A DNA stretch of 7,986 nucleotides from JAATGA01 sp047605605 (GTDB taxonomy: Bacteria; Pseudomonadota; Alphaproteobacteria; Rhodobacterales; Rhodobacteraceae), in the NCBI GenBank assembly GCA_047605605.1, contig JASGFG010000108.1:1-7986 (forward strand), read 5' to 3'. Shown here piece after piece: positions 1 through 6,706 of the stretch (position 1 is its first letter; each line of letters opens with the position of its first letter). The notes under the pieces are model-generated. The model saw only the letters and a program-made list of their open reading frames with translations. It had not been told where the DNA came from and ran no database searches. Both the position numbers and the translations under genes were made by a program.

Positions 1-2
1 AC

Positions 3-350
3 CCCAAGGTCGAGGCGGCGGCGCGGGTCTTTGGCGCGGGCACGTTCAAGCTGTTCCGCCATGTGCTGCTGCCCATGCTGATCCCCGGCATCCTGGCCGC
101 GATGCTGCTGGTTCTGGTCCGCACCGTTGCGATGTTCGAGCTGACCTTCCTGACCGCCGGGCCGACCAGCCAGACGCTTGTCGTCTCGCTCTACTACTCG
201 GTCTTTGCGGCGGGCGTGCGCTCGGTCCAGTCGATTGACGCCATGGCGGTGATCTACATGGTCACATCGCTGATCTGGCTGCTGATCGCGCTGCGCTTTG
301 TCAACCCGACGCAGATCGTGGCCCGTGCCCGCCAGCCGGCACAGCACTAG
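3..350 (+). CDS. ABC transporter permease, C-terminal part (5' end outside window)
   Basis: This is the last 115 codons of an inner-membrane permease subunit, reading in from the left edge; the frame is open from base 3. It begins inside the cytoplasmic EAA loop that contacts the ATPase (EAA at codons 4-6, an invariant-type Gly a few residues on, and LLPMLIPG at its end), the hallmark of binding-protein-dependent permeases. Two hydrophobic stretches follow (around codons 23-42 and near the end, AVIYMVTSLIWLLIALRF), then a short basic cytoplasmic tail. The overall look is closest to the FbpB/AfuB-like permeases often labelled iron(III), but such labels are unreliable for substrate. Its position just ahead of a sugar-acid catabolic operon suggests import of a uronate, aldarate or related sugar; that is inference. 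A strong hairpin follows its stop codon. The family assignment is solid and the substrate unknown. Confidence 0.85.
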   Translation, partial: PKVEAAARVFGAGTFKLFRHVLLPMLIPGILAAMLLVLVRTVAMFELTFLTAGPTSQTLVVSLYYSVFAAGVRSVQSIDAMAVIYMVTSLIWLLIALRFVNPTQIVARARQPAQH

Positions 351-356
351 GCCATA

Positions 357-400
357 GCGAAGGGGCGGTCGCTCCCGCCGCCCCTTCGCGCCCTTTGTTT
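357..400 (+). terminator. Intrinsic terminator-like hairpin after the permease gene
   Basis: A perfect 12-bp inverted repeat (GCGAAGGGGCGG at 357-368, its complement at 378-389) encloses a 9-nt loop. Four bases later comes a T-rich run, TTTGTTTT, at 393-400. This is the standard layout of a rho-independent terminator. Only 25 bases separate it from the next start codon at 426, with no recognisable promoter between. It may therefore be a partial terminator or an mRNA-stabilising hairpin that lowers expression of the catabolic genes relative to the transporter. Confidence 0.75.
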
Positions 401-425
401 TCCGTCCTGCACCCTTGGTAAGCCC

Positions 426-1625
426 ATGAAAATCACCGCCGTCGAAACCATCCAGCTGCCGCATCTGAACAACATCATCTGGGTGCGCCTGCACACCGAC
501 GAGGGGATCATCGGCCTGGGCGAGACGTTCCGTGGCGCGAACGGCGTGGCGGCCCATATCCATTCCGACGTGGCCCCCCAGATCATCGGAATGAACCCGC
601 TGGAGATCGACCGGATTTCCAAGCTGCTGCTGGAACCCTATGTCGGCTTCCGGTCGTCGGGGGTGGAGATCCGCGCCGCCTCGGCCATCGACATCGCGCT
701 GTGGGACATCTTTGGCAAGGTGGCGAACCAGCCGGTGCATCAGATGCTGGGGGGCCTGTCGCGCCCGTCGATCCGCACCTACAACACCTGTGCAGGCTAT
801 ACCTACAACAAGGCGGGCAGCCGCCGCTATATCGGCGACCGGGACGAGGGCGCCGAAGGCCCTTATGAAGATCAGATCGCCTTTCACCGCGATGCCGGGG
901 CGCTGGCCGAAAGCCTGCTGTCCGAAGGGATCACGGCGATGAAGATCTGGCCCTTCGATCCCTTTGCGGTCGCCAATGGCGGCAACTTCATCCACGCGAC
1001 CGAACTCGACAAGGCGCTGGTTCCGTTCCGCCAGATCCGCGATGCGGTCGGCAACAAGATGGAGGTGATGGTCGAGCTGCATTCGATGTGGGATCTGACC
1101 TCGGCGCTGACCATCGCGCGGGCCTTGCGCCAGTTCGACCCGTTCTGGGCCGAAGACCCGATCAAGATGACCAATCCGGCCTCGCTGGCCACCTATGCGC
1201 AACGCTCGGGCATCCCCGTCACCGCCTCGGAAACCATGGCCACCCGGTCGCAGTTCCTGGACGTGCTGCGGGCCGAGGCGGTGGATTATGTGATGCTGGA
1301 CATCTCGTGGTGCGGCGGGCTGACCGAGGCCAAGAAGATCGCGACCATGGCCGAAACCTTTCAGCGCCCGGTTGCCCCGCATGACTGCACCGGGCCGGTG
1401 GTCTTCGCCGCCTCGATCCACCTGTCGCTGAACGTGCCGAATGCCGTCTATCAGGAATCGGTGCGCGCCTATTACACCAGCTGGTATCGCGATCTGGTCA
1501 CGGTCATGCCCCGGATCGAAAACGGGGTGATCCATCCGTTCGAGGGGCCGGGTCTGGGGCTGGAGCTGTCGGATTTCGTGCTGAACCACCCGGATGTGAT
1601 CCGCCGCACCACGGATGCCGCATGA
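426..1625 (+). CDS. Enolase-superfamily acid-sugar dehydratase (mandelate racemase subgroup)
   Basis: A full-length 399-residue protein of the mandelate racemase/muconate lactonizing enzyme group, which uses Mg2+ to stabilise an enolate. The N-terminal capping domain covers roughly residues 1-120 and the barrel follows. Metal ligands are readable at E217 (VELHS), E243 (WAEDP) and E269 (TASET). The His-Asp dyad is H319 (APHDCTGP) with D292 (VMLDIS), and E344 (YQES) ends the barrel. K173 sits at the KxK position, but its partner is Trp (MKIWPFDPF). H219 forms an E-x-H motif like the acid-catalyst His of galactonate dehydratase GalD. This supports dehydration of an aldonate or aldarate rather than mandelate racemisation, though a cycloisomerase acting on the Udh lactone cannot be excluded. 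The ATG at 426 lies behind only a weak ribosome site (GGTAAG). The stop overlaps the next start by 4 nt (ATGA). The family is certain, the substrate inferred. Confidence 0.88.
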   Translation: MKITAVETIQLPHLNNIIWVRLHTDEGIIGLGETFRGANGVAAHIHSDVAPQIIGMNPLEIDRISKLLLEPYVGFRSSGVEIRAASAIDIALWDIFGKVANQPVHQMLGGLSRPSIRTYNTCAGYTYNKAGSRRYIGDRDEGAEGPYEDQIAFHRDAGALAESLLSEGITAMKIWPFDPFAVANGGNFIHATELDKALVPFRQIRDAVGNKMEVMVELHSMWDLTSALTIARALRQFDPFWAEDPIKMTNPASLATYAQRSGIPVTASETMATRSQFLDVLRAEAVDYVMLDISWCGGLTEAKKIATMAETFQRPVAPHDCTGPVVFAASIHLSLNVPNAVYQESVRAYYTSWYRDLVTVMPRIENGVIHPFEGPGLGLELSDFVLNHPDVIRRTTDAA

Positions 1626-2482
1626 TGGAATTCGCGCTGCTGGCCGATCTGAAGGGGCGATTGTTGGAAAGCCCGGTCTGGGATGCCGACCGCGACTGTC
1701 TGTTCCTGTGCGACATCGAGCAAGGGCTGATCCACCAGATCGCGCTGGACGGCCGCCGGCTGGGCCAATGGCCGATGGGCGACAAGGTCGCCTCGCTGGG
1801 CCTGTGCGAAAGCGGGCGGCTGGTCGTCGCCCTGTCGCGGTCTGTGGTGATCCTTGACCCCGCAACCGGACAGCGCGACGTGCTGTGGGACGGGTTCGAC
1901 GAACCTGCCACCTCGCGCCTGAACGATGGCAAGGTGGGACCGGACGGCGCCTTCTGGGTCGGCTCGATGGACGGGCGGGCCGAAAGGCGGCCGATCTCGC
2001 GACTTTACCGGGTGACGGCCAGGGGTGCTACGGCGGTGATCGACGGCGGGGTCCAGATTTCAAACGGTCTGGCGTGGAGCGGCGACGGGCGGCGGATGTT
2101 CTGGTCGGACTCGCGCGGGCCGTGGATCGACCTGTTTGACTTTGACCCCGCGACCGGCACGCCCGCGAACCGCCGCCGCATCCGCGCTCTGGACGAGGCG
2201 ACGGGCCGCCCCGATGGCGCGGCCTGCGATGCGGACGGGTTTTACTGGAGCGCCGGAGTCTCTGCCGGGGTGATCAACCGCTTTTCGCCCAAGGGCGCGC
2301 TGGACCGGCGCGTGCCCTTTCCCGTGCCCGCGCCGACCATGCCCTGTTTTTGCGGACCGGGCCTGCGGCAGATGGCCGTCACCTCGCACCGGCTGGGGGA
2401 TGAAAACCCGCTGTCGGGCGGGCTGTTTCTTGCGACCGCCCCTGTCGCGGGCGTGCCCGTCGCGCGGATGAAAGGGGTCTGA
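1622..2482 (+). CDS. SMP-30/gluconolactonase (regucalcin-like) family sugar lactonase
   Basis: A 286-residue six-bladed beta-propeller enzyme expected to hydrolyse aldono- or aldarolactones to the open acids in the cytoplasm. The four metal ligands of the family can be placed: E16 (LESPVWD), N101 (SRLNDGKVGPDG, the most conserved stretch), N148 (ISNGLAWSGDG) and D198 (GRPDGAACD). The WVGSMD and LYRV segments are also typical. The length matches the family and no signal peptide is seen. The start ATG overlaps the stop of the upstream dehydratase (ATGA), so translation is probably coupled; an adjacent ATG one codon later is an alternative. Next to a uronate dehydrogenase, whose product is a lactone, an aldarolactonase role is the natural reading. 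The exact substrate is inferred. Confidence 0.9.
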   Translation: MMEFALLADLKGRLLESPVWDADRDCLFLCDIEQGLIHQIALDGRRLGQWPMGDKVASLGLCESGRLVVALSRSVVILDPATGQRDVLWDGFDEPATSRLNDGKVGPDGAFWVGSMDGRAERRPISRLYRVTARGATAVIDGGVQISNGLAWSGDGRRMFWSDSRGPWIDLFDFDPATGTPANRRRIRALDEATGRPDGAACDADGFYWSAGVSAGVINRFSPKGALDRRVPFPVPAPTMPCFCGPGLRQMAVTSHRLGDENPLSGGLFLATAPVAGVPVARMKGV

Positions 2483-2485
2483 GCC

Positions 2486-3283
2486 ATGGGGAAACTGCTG
2501 CTTCTGACCGGGGCATCGGGCAATCTGGGCCGCTGGCTGGCCCCGGCGCTGGCGGCACGGGGCTATCGCCTGCGCCTGTCCGACATCGCGCCCTTTCCCG
2601 ATCCGCTGCCCGAAGGGGCCGCGTTCATCCGCGCCGATCTGGCCGATGCCGCGGCAGTGGCGGATCTTGTGCGGGGCACCGACCGCATCCTGCATTTCGG
2701 CGGCATCAGTGTCGAACGCCCCTGGGCCGAGATCATCGGGCCGAACATCCAGGGCTGCGTGAACATCTTTGAATCCGCCCGCGCCGAAGGGCAAAGGGTG
2801 ATCTTTGCCAGTTCCAACCACACCATCGGGTTCTATCCGCGTGGGCAGATGCTGGACACCACCGATCCGTTTCGCCCCGACGGCTATTACGGCCTGTCGA
2901 AAGCGTGGGGAGAGATGCTGGGCCGGATGATGTTCGACAAGCACGGGCTGGAAAGTGTGCATCTGCGCATCGGATCGGCCATCCCCGCGCCGACGGAGGC
3001 GCGGCATCTGTCCACCTGGCTGTCGCTGCCCGACCTTCTGGGGGCGCTGGTGGCGGCCATCGAGGCGCCGGTGACGGGCCATGCGGTGATCTGGGGCGCC
3101 TCGGCCAATGCGGCACGCTGGTGGCGGGGCGACGATGCCGCGCGGATCGGCTTTGTTGCCCAGGACGATGCCGCGGGTTTCGCCCCCCTGCCGGTGCAGG
3201 GCGATCCGGTCGCATTGCGCTATCAGGGCGGGGCCTTTGCATCGCAGGATTACACGCGCGGGGGCGGCGATGATCCCGCTTGA
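2486..3283 (+). CDS. udh: Uronate dehydrogenase, NAD-dependent short-chain dehydrogenase
   Basis: A 265-residue extended-SDR enzyme that resembles Agrobacterium uronate dehydrogenase (EC 1.1.1.203) as I recall it. That enzyme oxidises galacturonate or glucuronate at C1 to the aldarolactone. The Rossmann motif GASGNLG is at 9-15. D33 at the end of the second strand (LSDIAP) argues for NAD over NADP. HFGGISVE is at 70-77. S109/S110 lie in FASSNHTIGFYP, and the catalytic YxxxK is Y135/K139 (YYGLSKAWGE). RIGS and LSTWLS, diagnostic of this subfamily, follow. A good ribosome site (AAAGGGG, 2471-2477) sits 8 nt before the ATG, with a 3-nt gap after the lactonase gene. The last 14 nt overlap the epimerase gene. 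Udh-like proteins acting on other aldoses exist, so the substrate is not certain. Confidence 0.88.
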   Translation: MGKLLLLTGASGNLGRWLAPALAARGYRLRLSDIAPFPDPLPEGAAFIRADLADAAAVADLVRGTDRILHFGGISVERPWAEIIGPNIQGCVNIFESARAEGQRVIFASSNHTIGFYPRGQMLDTTDPFRPDGYYGLSKAWGEMLGRMMFDKHGLESVHLRIGSAIPAPTEARHLSTWLSLPDLLGALVAAIEAPVTGHAVIWGASANAARWWRGDDAARIGFVAQDDAAGFAPLPVQGDPVALRYQGGAFASQDYTRGGGDDPA

Positions 3284-4160
3284 AGGCCATGGCTATCGCC
3301 TGACCCTGGACCCCGACCGGGGCGGGTCGCTGCTGTCGCTGGATATGCGGCAGGGGGAAGACTGGGTGGCGCTGCTGGAGCCGCTGGCCGATCCGGCGGC
3401 GGGGCTGCGGGCGGGGTCGTTCGTCATGGCGCCCTTTGCCAACCGCATCGCCGACGGGCGTTTCACCTTTCAGGGCAGGGATTTCGCCCTGCCGGTCAAC
3501 CGCCCGGCGGAAGGGATGGCCATCCACGGCTTTGCCCGCGACCGGGTCTGGCAGGTCAGGGCGACGACCGATGACCACGCCCGCCTGTCCCTGCGGCTGG
3601 ACGACCCCGCCCTGCCCTGGCGGTTCGATCTGGACCAGCGTGTCACCCTGTCGCCCGCCGGGGTCGAGGTCGCGCTGGCGATGACCAATACCGGCGACAC
3701 CCCCATGCCCTTCGGCATGGGCCTGCACCCTTGGTTCCGCAAGCCGCAAGGCGCGACGATCCGCTTTCGCACGGCGAAAAGCCTGCGCCGCGATGCGCGC
3801 GGTCTGCCGCTGGCCGAGGCAGGGGAGCATCCCGAATTCGCGCCGGAGACAGCCCTGCCTCTGGGGGAAACCCCCTGGTTCGACGGGGTGTTCCCCGACT
3901 GGGCCCCGCGCGAGGCGCTGATCCGCTGGCCGGGCGAGGCGGTCGAGATCCGCCTGACCGCCACCGGCGCGCTGCGGCATCTGCATGTCTTCGTTCCCGA
4001 CGACCGCCCGGTCTTTTGCGCCGAGCCGGTCAGCCACCTGCCCGATGCGATCAACCGCCCCGCCCTGCCGCAAATGGATGTGCTGGCCCCGGGAGAGAGC
4101 CTTTCGGGCGCCATGATCCTTGCCGCCCATACCGCCGTCCAGCCAGAGGTGTCGCCATGA
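3270..4160 (+). CDS. Aldose 1-epimerase (mutarotase, GalM-like)
   Basis: A 296-residue mutarotase-fold enzyme that interconverts the alpha and beta anomers of a hexose or related sugar. Key residues are visible: N58-R59 (APFANRI), H86 (IHGFAR), H153 (GLHPWFR) and the catalytic base E252 (FCAEPVSHLPDA). I chose the ATG at 3270 rather than an upstream in-frame ATG at 3108. It has a purine-rich GGGGGCGG just ahead, gives an N-terminus typical of the family (MIPLEGHGYRLTLDPDRGGS), and overlaps udh by 14 nt, whereas the longer form would overlap by 176 nt. It would supply the anomer that the uronate dehydrogenase oxidises. Its stop overlaps the next start (ATGA). Function is well supported; the specific sugar is inferred from neighbours. 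Confidence 0.88.
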   Translation: MIPLEGHGYRLTLDPDRGGSLLSLDMRQGEDWVALLEPLADPAAGLRAGSFVMAPFANRIADGRFTFQGRDFALPVNRPAEGMAIHGFARDRVWQVRATTDDHARLSLRLDDPALPWRFDLDQRVTLSPAGVEVALAMTNTGDTPMPFGMGLHPWFRKPQGATIRFRTAKSLRRDARGLPLAEAGEHPEFAPETALPLGETPWFDGVFPDWAPREALIRWPGEAVEIRLTATGALRHLHVFVPDDRPVFCAEPVSHLPDAINRPALPQMDVLAPGESLSGAMILAAHTAVQPEVSP

Positions 4161-5890
4161 CCCGCAAGACCTATGAAGAGCTTCGTTCCGCGCGTTGGTT
4201 CGCCCCGGATGACCAGCGGTCGTCGGGCCACCGGTCGCGCACGATGCAGATGGGCTATGATCCCAAGGACTGGGAAGGCAAACCCGTCATCGCGATCATC
4301 AACACATGGTCGGATGCCCAACCCTGCCACATGCATTTCAAGGATCGGGTGGAATGGGTGAAACGCGGCGTGTTGCAATCGGGCGGGTTTCCGATCGAGC
4401 TGCCCGCGCTGTCCTTGTCGGAAAGCTGGGTCAAGCCCACGACCATGCTGTATCGCAACCTTCTGGCGATGGAGACCGAGGAACTCTTGCGGTCCCATCC
4501 GGTTGACGGTGCGGTGCTGATGGGGGGCTGTGACAAGACCACGCCCGCGCTGGTGATGGGCGCGATCTCGGTCGGGCTGCCCTTCGTCTTTCTGCCTGCG
4601 GGGCCGATGCTGCGCGGGAACTATGCGGGCAAATACCTCGGCTCTGGCACCGACATGTTCAAATACTGGGACGAACGCCGTGCGGGGACGATCACCAAGG
4701 AGGAATGGCAGGGCATGGAGGCCGGGATCGCCCGCAGCTACGGCCACTGCATGACCATGGGCACGGCGAGCACGATGACCGCGATTGCCGAGGGGATGGG
4801 GCTCTGCCTGCCCGGCGCCTCCTCCATCCCGGCTGCCGACATGAACCATCAGCGCATGTCCACCCAATGCGGCCGCCGCGTTGTCGATATGGTGTGGGAG
4901 GATCTGACCCCCGAAAAGATCATCACCGAAAAGGCGGTGGAAAACGCCGTGACCGTGGCGATGGCGACGGGATGTTCGACCAATGCGATCATCCACCTGA
5001 TCGCCATGGCGCGGCGCGCGGGCATCCCGCTGGAACTGGATGACCTGGACCGCATCGGCCGCACCACCCCGGTGATCGCGAACATCCGCCCCTCGGGCAA
5101 GGACTACCTGATGGAGGATTTCTTCTATGCAGGCGGCATCCTCGGCCTGATGCGGCAGTTGGGCGACAAGCTGCATCCTGAGCCGATCACGGTCACGGGG
5201 CGCCCACTGGTCGAAGGGCTGGAGCACGCGCCGATCTGGAATGACGACGTGATCCGGCCATTGTCGAACCCGGTCTATCACGAAGGCTCGCTCGCGGTGC
5301 TGAAAGGCAACCTGTGTCCCGATGGCGCGGTGATCAAGCCCGCCGCCTGTGATCCGAAGTTTCACCGCCACACCGGCCCGGCGCTGGTGGCCGACAGCTA
5401 CCCCGAGCTGAAAAAGATCATCGACGATCCCGACTATCCGATGACTCCCGACACGGTGCTGGTCCTGCGCAATGCCGGGCCGCAGGGGGGGCCGGGAATG
5501 CCGGAATGGGGGATGATCCCGATGCCCAAGGCGCTGCTGAAGCTGGGCCTGCGCGACATGGTGCGCCTGTCGGATGCGCGGATGTCGGGCACCAGTTTCG
5601 GGGCCTGCGTGCTGCATGTGGCCCCCGAAAGCTGGATCGGCGGGCCTCTGGCCTTGCTGAAAACCGGCGACATGGTGGAACTGGACATTCCCGCCCGCAG
5701 CCTGAACATGCTGGTGCCCGAGGAAGAACTGGCCGCCCGCCGCGCCGCGTGGGTGGCCCCGCCGCCCAAATACGAACGCGGTTATGGCCATGTCTTTTCC
5801 AGACATGTCGAACAGGCCGACAAGGGCTGTGACTTCGATTTCCTGAAAACCGACTTCGGCCGTCCGGTGGACGAGCCTGTCATCTATTGA
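4157..5890 (+). CDS. IlvD/Edd-family sugar-acid dehydratase (L-arabinonate/D-xylonate dehydratase type)
   Basis: A 577-residue iron-sulfur dehydratase. It resembles the sugar-acid branch (Rhizobium L-arabinonate dehydratase, Caulobacter D-xylonate dehydratase) more than valine-pathway IlvD. Cluster cysteines are C57 (WSDAQPCHMHF), C125 (GGCDKTTP) and C198 (YGHCMTMGTAST), matching the three-Cys [2Fe-2S] pattern. D126-K127 include the Lys that is carbamylated in relatives. S477 in ARMSGTSFG is the proposed catalytic base, and GCSTNAIIHL (272-281) is also conserved. The expected reaction is aldonate or aldarate to 2-keto-3-deoxy acid. The ATG at 4157 overlaps the epimerase stop by 4 nt and has AGAGGT at 4145-4150. 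The frame stays open 426 nt further upstream, but that part lies inside the epimerase gene and looks non-coding. It is the second dehydratase in the operon, with a fold unrelated to the first. Substrate unknown. Confidence 0.9.
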   Translation: MTRKTYEELRSARWFAPDDQRSSGHRSRTMQMGYDPKDWEGKPVIAIINTWSDAQPCHMHFKDRVEWVKRGVLQSGGFPIELPALSLSESWVKPTTMLYRNLLAMETEELLRSHPVDGAVLMGGCDKTTPALVMGAISVGLPFVFLPAGPMLRGNYAGKYLGSGTDMFKYWDERRAGTITKEEWQGMEAGIARSYGHCMTMGTASTMTAIAEGMGLCLPGASSIPAADMNHQRMSTQCGRRVVDMVWEDLTPEKIITEKAVENAVTVAMATGCSTNAIIHLIAMARRAGIPLELDDLDRIGRTTPVIANIRPSGKDYLMEDFFYAGGILGLMRQLGDKLHPEPITVTGRPLVEGLEHAPIWNDDVIRPLSNPVYHEGSLAVLKGNLCPDGAVIKPAACDPKFHRHTGPALVADSYPELKKIIDDPDYPMTPDTVLVLRNAGPQGGPGMPEWGMIPMPKALLKLGLRDMVRLSDARMSGTSFGACVLHVAPESWIGGPLALLKTGDMVELDIPARSLNMLVPEEELAARRAAWVAPPPKYERGYGHVFSRHVEQADKGCDFDFLKTDFGRPVDEPVIY

Positions 5891-5902
5891 AGGCCGCGCA
5901 AG

Positions 5903-6628
5903 ATGAGCGATTACATCCTGTCCGAAGACACCCGTGCCAAGCTGAAAAAGGTCTCGACCGCCTCGGTCGCGACGGCGCTGTTCAAGCGCGGCCTGCGGAT
6001 GCAGTTCATCCAGGGGGTCGGCCCTGTCGCCTGGAAGGGCGAGACGATGGTGGGCCAGGCCTTTACCCTGCGCTACATCCCGGCGCGCGAGGATCGCAAT
6101 CCGATCACCGTTTTCCGCAACCCCGACCATCCGCAGCGGGTGGCGATGGAAACCTGCCCGCCCGGCTGGGTTCTGGTGATGGACGCGCGCAAGGACGCGC
6201 GGGCGGCCACGGCCGGGTCGATCCTGATCACCCGGCTGGCCCTGCGGGGCGCGGCGGGCGTGGTGTCGGACGGCGGGTTCCGCGATGCGGCGGGGATCGG
6301 CGCGCTGGATATGCCGGCCTATTGCGCCCGACCCTCGGCCCCCACCAACCTGACCCTGCACGAGGCGCTGGACATCAACGTCCCCATCTCCTGCGGGGAT
6401 GCGCCGGTCTTTCCGGGCGACGTGATCCTTGGCGACGGCGACGGGGTGATGGTGATCCCCGCCCATCTGGCCGACGAGATCGCCGAGGAATGCACCGGGA
6501 TGGAAAGCTTCGAGGATTTCGTGCTGGAAGAGGTAAAGGCCGGTGCGGGGATCATCGGCCTCTACCCCCCGACGCGCGAGGAGAACCAGCGGAAATATGA
6601 GGAATGGCGGAAGAGGACGGGGCGCTGA
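5903..6628 (+). CDS. RraA/HMG-aldolase-fold protein, candidate sugar-acid aldolase
   Basis: A 241-residue protein of the RraA-like superfamily, which includes class II 4-hydroxy-4-methyl-2-oxoglutarate/4-carboxy-4-hydroxy-2-oxoadipate aldolases and the RNase E inhibitor RraA. The core GAAGVVSDGGFRD (116-128) carries R127-D128, which bind pyruvate and the metal-linked water in the aldolases. The acidic residue normally 21 positions before that Arg (D-x20-R-D motif) is Ser here (S106, in TAGSILITR). GDVILGDGDGVMVIP (172-186) is the family's conserved C-terminal strand pair. It is longer at the C-terminus than RraA, ending in a charged helix. GAAGG (5889-5893) precedes the ATG, 12 nt after the dehydratase stop. 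Being last in a sugar-acid operon favours retro-aldol cleavage or another step on the keto-deoxy acid over RNase control. The TGA stop coincides with the edge of IS-derived sequence. Confidence 0.85.
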   Translation: MSDYILSEDTRAKLKKVSTASVATALFKRGLRMQFIQGVGPVAWKGETMVGQAFTLRYIPAREDRNPITVFRNPDHPQRVAMETCPPGWVLVMDARKDARAATAGSILITRLALRGAAGVVSDGGFRDAAGIGALDMPAYCARPSAPTNLTLHEALDINVPISCGDAPVFPGDVILGDGDGVMVIPAHLADEIAEECTGMESFEDFVLEEVKAGAGIIGLYPPTREENQRKYEEWRKRTGR

Positions 6629-6706
6629 TGGGGCGATTGGCAGAACCTTGCAGATCGGCTCGACCCCGTGCGCTTCCCTATGATCGTCGATGAACCCGAC
6701 CACGAC
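6626..6706 (-). pseudogene. IS3-family transposase OrfB, N-terminal fragment
   Basis: In a frame different from orfA, about 27 codons match the start of IS3-family OrfB: VVVGFIDDHREAHGVEPICK followed by VLPIAPS. In intact elements this stretch leads into the HTH_21 and integrase (rve) domains. Here it ends at the Ser codon, whose bases are the complement of the TGA stop of the RraA-like gene. Everything beyond is that gene's antisense strand, so the catalytic domain is absent. The fragment is non-functional. The orfA/orfB frame change is as expected for this family, but no clear A-rich slippery site was seen. Confidence 0.8.

Noticed and set aside
235..263. TTGACG followed 17 nt later by ATGGTC, as a promoter for the catabolic operon
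   Set aside because: The -10 match is poor and the bases are conserved coding sequence of the permease (SIDAM). It is not supportable without start-site data.
3108..3269. Longer start for the aldose 1-epimerase
   Set aside because: It would overlap udh by 176 nt, and the extra residues look unlike the family. The ATG at 3270 fits the family start.
2060..4130. Long minus-strand open frames (340 and 465 codons) across the lactonase, udh and epimerase genes
   Set aside because: Low-complexity translations antisense to well-recognised enzymes; these are GC-bias shadows.
3731..4156. In-frame upstream extension of the IlvD/Edd dehydratase gene
   Set aside because: This part sits entirely inside the epimerase gene and translates to Arg/Pro-rich non-homologous sequence. 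The ATG at 4157 has a good ribosome site and gives the normal family N-terminus.
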